Below, one piece after another: positions 1 through 12,860 of a stretch of 64,000 nt of DNA (position 1 is its first letter; each line of letters begins with the position of its first letter). The notes beneath the pieces are model-generated. The model was given only the letters and a program-made list of their open reading frames with translations. It ran no database searches and had not been told where the DNA came from. Source of the stretch: Apostichopus japonicus (lineage: Eukaryota > Echinodermata > Holothuroidea > Aspidochirotida > Stichopodidae). A program made the position numbers and the translations under genes. The stretch covers positions 8,965,001 through 9,029,000 of the forward strand of contig NC_092580.1 of NCBI RefSeq assembly GCF_037975245.1, read 5' to 3'.

Positions 1-68
1 CCATCGATCGAATGTTCGACACCCATCGATCGAATGTTCGACACCGATCAATCGAATGTTCGACACCG

Positions 69-90
69 ATCAATCGAATGTTCGACACCC
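69..90 (+). repeat. Example of the standard monomer
   Basis: This is an unmodified monomer. Bases 6-17 (74-85) form the interrupted palindrome TCGAA-TG-TTCGA. Bases 8-15 (76-83) read GAATGTTC, which fits the heat-shock-element core GAAnnTTC. There are two TCGA sites (74-77 and 82-85), and CpG at bases 7-8 and 15-16; a third CpG appears at bases 21-22 when base 22 is G. No stop triplet occurs in any + frame. On the - strand ATTGAT supplies a TGA. Confidence 0.95.
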
Positions 91-1080
91 ATCAATCGAA
101 TGTTCGACACCCATCAATCGAATGTTCGACACCCATTAATCGAATCTTCGACACCGATCAATCGAATGTTCGACACCCATCGATCGAATGTTCGACACCC
201 ATCGATCGAATGTTCGACACCCATCGATCGAATGTTCGACACCGATCAATCGAATGTTCGACACCGATCAATCGAATGTTCGACACCCATCAATCGAATG
301 TTCGACACCCATCAATCGAATGTTCGACACCGATCAATCGAATTTGCGGCACCGATCAATCGAATGTTCGACACCAATCGACCGAATGTGCGACAACCAT
401 CAATCGAATGTGCGACACCAATTAAACGAATGTTCGACACCGATTAAACGAATGTTCGACACCGATCAATCGAATGTGCGACACCTATCAATCAAATGTG
501 CGACACCGATCAATCGAATGTTCGACACCCATCAATCGAATGTTCGACACCCATCAATCGAATGTTCGACACCCATCAATCGAATGTTCGACACCCATCA
601 ATCGAATGTTCGACACCCATCAATCGAATGTTCGACACCCATCAATCGAATGTTCGACACCGATCAATCGAATGTTCGACACCGATCAATCGAATGTTCG
701 ACACCCATCAATCGAATGTTCGACACCCATCAATCGAATGTGCGACACCTATCAATCGAATGTGCGACACAGATCAATCGAATGTTCGACACCGATCAAT
801 CGAATATACGACACCTATCAATCAAATGTGCGACATGGATCAATCCAATGTTCGACACCGATCAATCGAATGTTCGACACCGATCAATCGAATGTTCGAC
901 ACCCATCAATCGAATGTTCGACACCCATTAATCGAATCTTCGACACCGATCAATCGAATGTTCGACACCCATCGATCGAATGTTCGACACCGATCAATCG
1001 AATGTTCGACACCGATCAATCGAATATTCGACACCGATCAACCGAATGTTCGACACCTATCAACCGAATGTGCGACACAG

Positions 1081-1101
1081 ATCAATCGATGTGCTACACC
1101 G
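1081..1101 (+). repeat. 21-bp monomer ATCAATCGATGTG-type (class 1)
   Basis: One A is missing from CGAATG, giving CGATGTGCTACACC. Thirteen copies follow CTATCAACCG and ACAGATC units, or a close variant of them: 1081, 1410, 11542, 17208, 31872, 33301, 35368, 36797, 50675, 53930, 56987, 59119 and 63012. Each shifts the register by -1. In most, two monomers later come GCTGCACC and GATTAAGCG units. The copies at 1081 and 56987 lose that right flank. Confidence 0.9.
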
Positions 1102-4100
1102 ATTAAACGAATGTTCGACACCGATCAATCGAATGTTCGACACCCATGAATCGAATTTTCGACACCGATCAATCGAATGTTCGACACCGATCAATCGAAT
1201 GTTCGACACCCATCAATCGAATGTTCGACACCCATCAATCGAATGTGCGACATGGATCAATCAAATGTTCGACACCGATCAATCGAATGTTAGACACCGA
1301 TCAATCGAATTTGCGGCACCGATCAATCAAATGTGTGGCACCGATCAATCGAATGTTCGACACCGATCAATCGAATGCTCGACACCTATCAACCGAATGT
1401 GCGACACAGATCAATCGATGTGCTACACCGATTAAACGAATGTTCGACACCGATCAATCGAATGTGCTGCACCGATTAAGCGAATGTTCGACACCGGTCA
1501 ATCGAATATACGACACCTATCAATCAAATGTGCGACATGGATCAATCAAATCTTCGACACCGATCAATCGAATGTTCGACACCGATCAATCGAATTTGCG
1601 GCACCGATCAATCAAATGTGTGGCACCGATCAATCGAATGTTCGACACCCATCAATCGAATGTTCGACACCCATCAATCGAATGTTCGACACCCATCAAT
1701 CGAATGTGCGACACCCATCAATCGAATGTGCGACACTCATTAATCGAATGTCTGACAACCATCAATCGAATGTGCGACAAGGATCAATCAAATGTTCGAC
1801 ACCTATCAATTGAATGTTCGACACCGATCAATCGAATTTGCGGCACCGATGAATCGAATATACGACACCCATTAATCGAATGTTCGACACCGATCAATCG
1901 AATGTTCGATAACCATCAAACGAATGTTCGACAACCATCAATCGAATGTGCGACATGGATCAATCAAATGTTCGACACCTATCAATCGAATGTTCGACAC
2001 CGATCAATCGAATTTGCGGCACCGATCAATCAAATGTGTGTCACCGATCAATCGAATGTTCGACACCGATCAATCGAATGTTCGACACCCATCAATCGAA
2101 TGTTCGACACCGATCAATCGAATGTTCGACACCCATCAATCGAATGTTCGACACCGATCAATCGAATGTGCGACACAGATCAATCGAATGTCTGACAACC
2201 ATCAACCGAATGGGCGACATCGATCAATCGAATGTTCGACACCGATCAATCGAATATACGACACCGATCAATCGAATGTGCGACACCCATTAATCGAATG
2301 TCCGACAACCATTAATCGAATGTTCGACAACGATCAGCCGAATATGCGATTCCTGTCAATCGAATGTTCGACAACCATCAATCGAATGTGCGACACAGAT
2401 CAATCGAATGTGCGACACCTATCAATCGAATGTGCGACACAGATCAATCGAATGTTCGACACCGATCAATCGAATATACGACACCTATCAATCAAATGTG
2501 CGACATGGATCAATCCAATGTTCGACACCGATCAATCGAATGTTCGACACCGATCAATCGAATTAGCGGCACCGATCAATCAAATGTGTGGCACCGATCA
2601 ATCGAATGTTCGACACCGATCAATCGAATGTTCGACACCGATCAATCGAATGTTCGACACCGATCAATCGAATGTTCGACACCGATCAATCGAATGTTCG
2701 ACACCCATCAATCGAATGTTCGACACCCATCAATCGAATGTTCGACACTGATCAATCGAATTTGCGGCACCGATCAATCGAATGTTCGACACCAATCGAC
2801 CGAATGTGCGACAACCATCAATCGAATGTGCGACACCAATTAAACGAATGTTCGACACCGATTAAACGAATGTTCGACACCGATCAATCGAATGTGCGAC
2901 ACCTATCAATCAAATGTGCGACACCGATCAATCGAATGTTCGACACCCATCAATCGAATGTTCGACACCCATCAATCGAATGTTCGACACCGATCAATCG
3001 AATGTTCGACACCCATCAATCGAATGTTCGACACCCATCAATCGAATGTTCGACACCCATCAATCGAATGTTCGACACCGATCAATCGAATGTTCGACAC
3101 CGATCAATCGAATGTTCGACACCCATCAATCGAATGTTCGACACCCATCAATCGAATGTGCGACACCTATCAATCGAATGTGCGACACCTATCAATCGAA
3201 TGTTCGACACCGATCAATCGAATATACGACACCTATCAATCAAATGTGCGACATGGATCAATCCAATGTTCGACACCGATCAATCGAATGTTCGACACCG
3301 ATTAATTGAATTAGCGGCACCGATCAATCAAATGTGTGGCACCGATCAATCGAATGTTCGACACCGATCAATCGAATGTTCGACACCCATCAATCGAATG
3401 TTCGACACCCATTAATCGAATCTTCGACACCGATCAATCGAATGTTCGACACCGATCAATCGAATGTTCGACACCCATCGATCGAATGTTCGACACCCAT
3501 TAATCGAATCTTCGACACCGATCAATCGAATGTTCGACACCCATCGATCGAATGTTCGACACCCATCGATCGAATGTTCGACACCCATCGATCGAATTTT
3601 CGACACCGATCAATCGAATGTTCGACACCGATCAATCGAATGTTCGACACCCATCAATCGAATGTTCGACACCCATCAATCCAATGTTCGACACCGATCA
3701 ATCGAATTTGCGGCACCGATCAATCGAATGTTCGACACCAATCGACCGAATGTGCGACAACCATCAATCGAATGTTCGACACCGATCAATCGAATGTTCG
3801 ACACCCATCAATCGAATGTTCGACACCCATCAATCGAATGTTCGACACCGATCAATCGAATGTGCGACACAGATCAATCGAATGTCCGACAACCATCAAC
3901 CGAATGTGCGACATCGATCAATCGAATGTTCGACACCGATCAATCGAATGTGCGACACCTATCAATCAAATGTGTGGCACCGATCAATCGAATCTTCGAC
4001 ACCGATCAATCGAATGTTCGACACCCATCGATCGAATGTTCGACACCCATCGATCGAATGTTCGACACCCATCGATCGAATTTTCGACACCGATCAATCG

Positions 4101-4224
4101 AATGTTCGACACCGATCAATCGAATGTTCGACACCCATCAATCGAATGTTCGACACCCATCAATCCAATGTTCGACACCGATCAATCGAATTTGCGGCAC
4201 CGATCAATCGAATGTTCGACACCA

Positions 4225-7106
4225 ATCGACCGAATGTGCGACAACCATCAATCGAATGTGCGACACCAATTAAACGAATGTTCGACACCGATTAAACGAA
4301 TGTTCGACACCGATCAATCGAATGTGCGACACCTATCAATCAAATGTGCGACACCGATCAATCGAATGTTCGACACCCATCAATCGAATGTTCGACACCC
4401 ATCAATCGAATGTTCGACACCGATCAATCGAATGTTCGACACCCATCAATCGAATGTTCGACACCCATCAATCGAATGTTCGACACCCATCAATCGAATG
4501 TTCGACACCGATCAATCGAATGTTCGACACCGATCAATCGAATGTTCGACACCCATCAATCGAATGTTCGACACCCATCAATCGAATGTGCGACACCTAT
4601 CAATCGAATGTGCGACACAGATCAATCGAATGTTCGACACCGATCAATCGAATATACGACACCTATCAATCAAATGTGCGACATGGATCAATCCAATGTT
4701 CGACACCGATCAATCGAATGTTCGACACCGATCAATCGAATGTTCGACACCGATCAATCGAATCTTCGACACCGATCAATCGAATGTTCGACACCCATCG
4801 ATCGAATGTTCGACACCCATCGATCGAATGTTCGACACCCATCGATCGAATGTTCGACACCGATCAATCGAATGTTCGACACCGATCAATCGAATGTTCG
4901 ACACCCATCAATCGAATGTTCGACACCCATCAATCGAATGTTCGACACCGATCAATCGAATTTGCGGCACCGATCAATCGAATGTTCGACACCAATCGAC
5001 CGAATGTGCGACAACCATCAATCGAATGTGCGACACCAATTAAACGAATGTTCGACACCGATTAAACGAATGTTCGACACCGATCAATCGAATGTGCGAC
5101 ACCTATCAATCAAATGTGCGACACCGATCAAACGAATGTTCGACACCCATCAATCGAATGTTCGACACCCATCAATCGAATGTTCGACACCGATCAATCG
5201 AATGTTCGACACCCATCAATCGAATGTTCGACACCCATCAATCGAATGTTCGACACCCATCAATCGAATGTTCGACACCGATCAATCGAATGTTCGACAC
5301 CGATCAATCGAATGTTCGACACCCATCAATCGAATGTTCGACACCCATCAATCGAATGTGCGACACCTATCAATCGAATGTGCGACACAGATCAATCGAA
5401 TGTTCGACACCGATCAATCGAATATACGACACCTATCAATCAAATGTGCGACATGGATCAATCCAATGTTCGACACCGATCAATCGAATGTTCGACACCG
5501 ATCAATCGAATGTTCGACACCCATCAATCGAATGTTCGACACCCATTAATCGAATCTTCGACACCGATCAATCGAATGTTCGACACCCATCGATCGAATG
5601 TTCGACACCCATCGATCGAATGTTCGACACCCATCGATCGAATGTTCGACACCGATCAATCGAATGTTCGACACCGATCAATCGAATGTTCGACACCCAT
5701 CAATCGAATGTTCGACACCCATCAATCGAATGTTCGACACCGATCAATCGAATTTGCGGCACCGATCAATCGAATGTTCGACACCAATCGACCGAATGTG
5801 CGACAACCATCAATCGAATGTGCGACACCAATTAAACGAATGTTCGACACCGATTAAACGAATGTTCGACACCGATCAATCGAATGTTCGACACCTATCA
5901 ATCAAATGTGCGACACCGATCAATCGAATGTTCGACACCCATCAATCGAATGTTCGACACCCATCAATCGAATGTTCGACACCCATCAATCGAATGTTCG
6001 ACACCCATCAATCGAATGTTCGACACCCATCAATCGAATGTTCGACACCGATCAATCGAATGTTCGACACCGATCAATCGAATGTTCGACACCCATCAAT
6101 CGAATGTTCGACACCCATTAATCGAATCTTCGACACCGATCAATCGAATGTTCGACACCCATCGATCGAATGTTCGACACCCATCGATCGAATGTTCGAC
6201 ACCCATCGATCGAATGTTCGACACCGATCAATCGAATGTTCGACACCGATCAATCGAATGTTCGACACCCATCAATCGAATGTTCGACACCCATCAATCG
6301 AATGTTCGACACCGATCGACCGAATGTGCGACAACCATCAATCGAATGTGCGACACCAATTAAACGAATGTTCGACACCGATTAAACGAATGTTCGACAC
6401 CGATCAATCGAATGTGCGACACCTATCAATCAAATGTGCGACACCGATCAATCGAATGTTCGACACCCATCAATCGAATGTTCGACACCGATCAATCGAA
6501 TGTTCGACACCGATCAATCGAATGTTCGACACCCATCAATCGAATGTTCGACACCCATCAATCGAATGTTCGACACCCATCAATCGAATGTTCGACACCG
6601 ATCAATCGAATGTTCGACACCGATCAATCGAATGTTCGACACCCATCAATCGAATGTTCGACACCCATCAATCGAATGTGCGACACCTATCAATCGAATG
6701 TGCGACATGGATCAATCCAATGTTCGACACCGATCAATCGAATATACGACACCTATCAATCAAATGTGCGACATGGATCAATCCAATGTTCGACACCGAT
6801 CAATCGAATGTTCGACACCGATCAATCGAATGTTCGACACCCATCAATCGAATGTTCGACACCCATTAATCGAATCTTCGACACCGATCAATCGAATGTT
6901 CGACACCCATCGATCGAATGTTCGACACCCATCGATCGAATGTTCGACACCCATCGATCGAATGTTCGACACCGATCGATCGAATGTTCGACACCGATCA
7001 ATCGAATGTTCGACACCCATCAATCGAATGTTCGACACCCATCAATCGAATGTTCGACACCGATCAATCGAATTTGCGGCACCGATCAATCGAATGTTCG
7101 ACACCA
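4225..7106 (+). repeat. Four successive higher-order units of 35, 36, 24 and 36 monomers
   Basis: Units start at the CAATCGACCG monomer at 4225, 4995, 5787 and 6315. Their lengths are 770, 792, 528 and 792 bp. Each has the same order: the ACCG cassette, GATTAAACG, CCTATCAATCAAATG, a run of C- and G-ending standard monomers, AATATACG, GACATGGATCAATCCAATG, the ATTAATCGAATCTTCG unit (present in most) and a triplet of ATCGATCG units. The 528-bp copy has the diverged first unit CGATCGACCG and lacks 12 monomers, so it is a deleted version. Confidence 0.85.
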
Positions 7107-8492
7107 ATCGACCGAATGTGCGACAACCATCAATCGAATGTGCGACACCAATTAAACGAATGTTCGACACCGATTAAACGAATGTTCGACACCGATCAAT
7201 CGAATGTGCGACACCTATCAATCAAATGTGCGACACCGATCAATCGAATGTTCGACACCGATCAATCGAATGTTCGACACCCATCAATCGAATGTTCGAC
7301 ACCCATCAATCGAATGTTCGACACCCATCAATCGAATGTTCGACACCGATCAATCGAATGTTCGACACCCATCAATCGAATGTTCGACACCCATCAATCG
7401 AATGTTCGACACCCATCAATCGAATGTTCGACACCGATCAATCGAATGTTCGACACCGATCAATCGAATGTTCGACACCCATCAATCGAATGTTCGACAC
7501 CCATCAATCGAATGTGCGACACCTATCAATCGAATGTGCGACACAGATCAATCGAATGTTCGACACCGATCAATCGAATATACGACACCTATCAATCAAA
7601 TGTGCGACATGGATCAATCCAATGTTAGACACCGATCAATCGAATGTTCGACACCAATCGACCGAATGTGCGACAACCATCAATCGAATGTGCGACACCG
7701 ATTGAACGAATGTTCGACACCGATTAAACGAATGTTCGACACCGTTCAATCGAATGTGCGACACCTATCAATCAAATGTGCGACACCGATCAATCGAATG
7801 TTCGACACCCATCAATCGAATGTTCGACACCCATTAATCGAATCTTCGACACCGATCAATCGAATGTTCGACACCCATCAATCGAATGTTCGACACCCAT
7901 CGATCGAATGTTCGACACCGATCAATCGAATGTTCGACACCGATCAATCGAATGTTCGACACCAATCGACCGAATGTGCGACAACCATCAATCGAATGTG
8001 CGACACCAATTAAACGAATGTTCGACACCGATTAAACGAATGTTCGACACCCAGCAATCGAATGTTCGACACCCATCAATCGAATGTTCGACACCCATCA
8101 ATCGAATGTTCGACACCCATCAATCGAATGTTCGACACCGATCAATCGAATGTTCGACACCGATCAATCGAATGTTCGACACCGATCAATCGAATGTTCG
8201 ACACCCATCAATCGAATGTGCGACACAGATCAATCGAATGTCCGACAACCATCAACCGAATGTGCGACACCCATTAATCGAATGTCCGACAACCATTAAT
8301 CGAATGTTCGACAACGATCAGCCGAATATGCGATTCCTGTCAATCGAATGTTCGACAACCATCAATCGAATGTGCGACACAGATCAATCGAATGTGCGAC
8401 ACCTATCAATCGAATGTGCGACACAGATCAATCGAATGTTCGACACCGATCAATCGAATATACGACACCTATCAATCAAATGTGCGATATGG

Positions 8493-8499
8493 ATCCACC
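8493..8499 (+). repeat. 7-bp stub ATCCACC with GGATCC site
   Basis: A monomer reduced to 7 bp between GATATGG and ATCAATCG, creating GGATCC at 8491-8496. It is the first of nine. The left flank (AATATACG, CCTATCAATCAAATG, GCGATATGG) is the same in all nine. The right flank here is ATCAATCGAATGTGCG then ACAGATC. Confidence 0.95.
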
Positions 8500-9335
8500 A
8501 TCAATCGAATGTGCGACACAGATCAATCGAATGTCCGACAACCATCAACCGAATGTGCGACATCGATCAATCGAATGTTCGACACCGATCAATCGAATAT
8601 ACGACACCGATCAATCGAATGTGCGACACCCATTAATCGAATGTCCGACAACCATTAATCGAATGTTCGACAACGATCAGCCGAATATGCGACACCCATT
8701 AATCGAATGTTCGACACTGATCAATCGAATTTGCGGCACTGATCAATCGAATGTTCGACACCAATCGACCGAATGTGCGACAACCATCAATCGAATGTGC
8801 GACACCAATTAAACGAATGTTCGACACCGATTAAACGAATGTTCGACACCGATCAATCGAATGTGCGACACCGATCAATCGAATGTGCGACACCTATCAA
8901 TCGAATGTTCGACACCCATCAATCGAATGTTCGACACCCATCAATCGAATGTTCGACACCGATCAATCGAATGTTCGACACCCATCAATCGAATGTTCGA
9001 CACCCATCAATCGAATGTTCGACACCGATCAACCGAATGTGCGACATCGATCAATCGAATGTTCGACACCGATCAATCGAATATACGACACCGATCAATC
9101 GAATGTGCGACACCCATTAATCGAATGTCCGACAACCATTAATCGAATGTTCGACAACGATCAGCCGAATATGCGATTCCTGTCAATCGAATGTTCGACA
9201 ACCATCAATCGAATGTGCGACACAGATCAATCGAATGTGCGACACCTATCAATCGAATGTGCGACACAGATCAATCGAATGTTCGACACCGATCAATCGA
9301 ATATACGACACCTATCAATCAAATGTGCGATATGG

Positions 9336-9342
9336 ATCCACC
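9336..9342 (+). repeat. 7-bp stub, copy 2 of the 843-bp duplication
   Basis: GGATCC lies at 9334-9339, exactly 843 bp after the first stub. Confidence 0.95.
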
Positions 9343-10860
9343 ATCAATCGAATGTGCGACACAGATCAATCGAATGTCCGACAACCATCAACCGAATGTG
9401 CGACATCGATCAATCGAATGTTCGACACCGATCAATCGAATATACGACACCGATCAATCGAATGTGCGACACCCATTAATCGAATGTCCGACAACCATTA
9501 ATCGAATGTTCGACAACGATCAGCCGAATATGCGACACCCATTAATCGAATGTTCGACACTGATCAATCGAATTTGCGGCACTGATCAATCGAATGTTCG
9601 ACACCAATCGACCGAATGTGCGACAACCATCAATCGAATGTGCGACACCAATTAAACGAATGTTCGACACCGATTAAACGAATGTTCGACACCGATCAAT
9701 CGAATGTGCGACACCTATCAATCAAATGTGCGACACCGATCAATCGAATGTTCGACACCCATCAATCGAATGTTCGACACCCATCAATCGAATGTTCGAC
9801 ACCGATCAATCGAATGTTCGACACCCATCAATCGAATGTTCGACACCCATCAATCGAATGTTCGACACCGATCAATCGAATGTTCGACACCGATCAATCG
9901 AATGTTCGACACCGATCAATCGAATGTTCGACACCCATCAATCGAATGTTCGACACCGATCAATCAAATGTTCGACACCGATCAATCGAATGTTCGACAC
10001 CGATCAATCGAATTTGCGGCACCGATCAATCAAATGTTTGGCACCGGTCAATCGAATGTTCGACACCGATCAATCGAATGTTCGACACCGATCAATCGAA
10101 TGTGCGACACCTATCAATCGAATGTGCGACACCGATCAATCGAATGTTCGACACCCATCAATCGAATGTTCGACACCCATCAATCGAATGTTCGACAGCG
10201 ATCAATCGAATGTTCGACACCCATCAATCGAATGTTCGACACCTATCAATCAAATGTGTGGCACCGATCAATCGAATGTTCGACACCGATCAATCGAATG
10301 TTCGACACCCATCAATCGAATGTTCGACACCGATCAATCGAATGTTCGACACCCATCAATCGAATGTTCGACACCGATCAATCGAATGTGCGACACAGAT
10401 CAATCGAATGTCCGACAACCATCAACCGAATGTGCGACATCGATCAATCGAATGTTCGACACCGATCAATCGAATATACGACACCGATCAATCGAATGTG
10501 CGACACCCATTAATCGAATGTCCGACAACCATTAATCGAATGTTCGACAACGATCAGCCGAATATGCGATTCCTGTCAATCGAATGTTCGACAACTATCA
10601 ATCGAATGTGCGACACAGATCAATCGAATGTGCGACACCTATCAATCGAATGTGCGACACAGATCAATCGAATGTTCGACACCCATCAATCGAATGTTCG
10701 ACACCGATCAATCGAATGTTCGACACCCATCAATCGAATGTTCGACAACCATCAATCGAATGTTCGACACCGATCAATCGAATGTTCGACACCGATCAAT
10801 CGAATGTTCGACACCGATCAATCGAATGTTCGACACTCATCAATCGAATGTTCGACACCC

Positions 10861-10881
10861 ATCATCGAATGTGCGACACCG
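10861..10881 (+). repeat. 21-bp monomer starting ATCATCG
   Basis: One A is missing from ATCAATCG. Its duplicate is at 16527. Confidence 0.9.
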
Positions 10882-12860
10882 ATCAATCAAATGTTCGACA
10901 CCGATCAATCGAATGTTCGACACCGATCAATCGAATTTGCGGCACCGATCAATCAAATGTTTGGCACCGGTCAATCGAATGTTCGACACCGATCAATCGA
11001 ATGTTCGACACCAATCGACCGAATGTGCGACAACCATCAATCGAATGTGCGACACCAATGAAACGAATGTTCGACACCGATTAAACGAATGTTCAACACC
11101 GATCAATCGAATGTGCGACACCTATCAATCAAATGTGCGACACCGATCAATCGAATGTTCGACACCCATCAATCGAATGTTCGACACCCATGAATCGAAT
11201 GTTCGACACCGATCAATCGAATGTTCGACACCCATCAATCGAATGTTCGACACCCATCAATCGAATGTTCGACACCCATGAATCGAATGTTCGACACCGA
11301 TCAATCGAATGTTCGACACCGATCAATCGAATGTTCGACACCCATCAATCGAATGTTCGACAACGATCAATCGAATGTGCGACATGGATCAATCAAAGGT
11401 TCGACACCGATCAATCGAATGGTAGACACCGATCAATCGAATTTGCGGCACCGATCAATCAAATGTGTGGCACCGATCAATCGAATGTTCGACACCGATC
11501 AATCGAATGTTCGACACCTATCAACCGAATGTGCGACACAGATCAATCGATGTGCTACACCGATTAAACGAATGTTCGACACCGATCAATCGAATGTGCT
11601 GCACCGATTAAGCGAATGTTCGACACCGGTCAATCGAATATACGACACCTATCAATCAAATGTGCGACATGGATCAATCAAATCTTCGACACCGATCAAT
11701 CGAATGTTCGACACCGATCAATCGAATTTGCGGCACCGATCAATCAAATGTGTGGCACCGATCAATCGAATGTTCGACACCGATCAATCGAATGTTCGAC
11801 ACCCATCAATCGAATGTTCGACACCCATTAATCGAATGTTCGACACCGATCAATCGCATGTTCGACACCGATCAATCGAATGTTCGACACCCATCAATCG
11901 AATGTTCGACACCCATCAATCGAATGTTCGACACCGGTAAATCGAATGTGCGGTACCGATGAATCGAATATGCGACACCCATTAATCGAATGTTCGACAC
12001 CGATCAATCGAATGTTCGACAACCATCAAACGAATGTGCGACACCCATCAATCGAATGTGCGACACACATTAATCGAATGTCCGACAACCATCAATCGAA
12101 TGTTCGACAACGATCAGCCGAATATGCGACCCCTATCAATCGAATGTTCGACAACCATCAATCGAATGTTCGACACCGATCAATCGAATGTGCGACACAG
12201 ATCAATCGAATGTCCGACAACCATCAACCGAATGGGCGACATCGATCAATCGAATGTTCGACACCGATCAATCGAATATACGACACCGATCAATCGAATG
12301 TGCGACACCCATTAATCGAATGTCCGACAACCATTAATCGAATGTTCGACAACGATCAGCCGAATATGCGATTCCTGTCAATCGAATGTTCGACAACCAT
12401 CAATCGAATGTGCGACACAGATCAATCGAATGTGCGAGACCTATCAATCGAATGTGCGACACAGATCAATCGAATGTTCGACACCGATCAATCGAATATA
12501 CGACACCTATCAATCAAATGTGCGACATGGATCAATCCAATGTTCGACACCGATCAATCGAATGTTCGACACCGATCAATCGAATTAGCGGCACCGATCA
12601 ATCAAATGTGTGGCACCGATCAATCGAATGTTCGACACCCATTAATCGAATCTTCGACACCGATCAATCGAATGTTCGACACCGATCAATCGAATGTTCG
12701 ACACCCATCAATCGAATGTTCGACACCCATCGATCGAATGTTCGACACCGATCAATCGAATGTTCGACACCGATCAATCGAATGTTCGACACCCATCAAT
12801 CGAATGTTCGACACCCATCAATCGAATGTTCGACACCGATCAATCGAATTTGCGGCACCG

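Larger units (their letters stand above)
1..8257 (+). repeat. Domain I: satellite with 35/36-unit higher-order repeat
   Basis: The domain is rich in runs of ATCGATCG units (base 4 G) and in a recurring cassette where CAATCGACCG is followed by CAATTAAACG and GATTAAACG. The CAATCGACCG (or CGATCGACCG) unit starts at 377, 2795, 3741, 4225, 4995, 5787, 6315, 7107, 7657 and 7965. The spacings from 3741 on are 22, 35, 36, 24, 36, 25 and 14 monomers. The left part (about 450-1,080) recurs at +2,418 bp, which is 110 monomers minus the two 21-bp units at 1081 and 1410. No GGATCC stub and no GTAAAATCG unit occur here. Confidence 0.85.
8258..9714 (+). repeat. 843-bp tandem duplication carrying two GGATCC stubs
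   Basis: Copy 1 is about 8,258-9,100. Copy 2 starts at about 9,101 and stays identical to about 9,714. The offset is 843 bp, or 38 monomers plus one 7-bp stub. The copies part where the first reads GACACCGATCAATCG and the second GACACCTATCAATCA. Each holds the run GATCAGCCGAATATG, GATTCCTGTC, AATATACG, GATATGG, stub, CAATCGACCG. Confidence 0.85.
9101..12560 (+). repeat. Rearranged 5.3-5.7 kb higher-order repeat, copy 1
   Basis: It matches 14,408-18,578 with a stepwise offset. The offset is 5,307 bp near 9.1-9.8 kb, 5,329 by 10.0-10.3 kb (one extra monomer in copy 2), 5,175 at 10.58 kb (seven monomers missing from copy 2), 5,666 at 10.63-12.3 kb (22 monomers plus one stub gained) and 6,018 at 12.39 kb (16 more monomers gained). 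It includes the 21-bp units at 10861 and 11542, and a GGTACC-bearing unit near 11,949. Confidence 0.8.

Noticed and set aside
69-112. CENP-B box on the - strand
   Set aside because: The reverse strand reads TTCG-ATTG-A-T-CGGT, near the TTCG-N4-A-N2-CGGG core, but the spacer is one base short and the last base of the core differs. I do not call it.
3412-3606. - strand open frames of 61-64 codons (also near 6,844, 7,834, 21,710, 39,107 and 57,383)
   Set aside because: They exist only where ATCGATCG or another variant removes the TGA that the reverse monomer otherwise supplies every third unit. No gene-like feature.
11014-11035. tRNA-like genes suggested by GTTCGA (T-loop/B-box-like) motifs
   Set aside because: No A box, acceptor or anticodon stem pairing can be built; the motif is simply part of the monomer.
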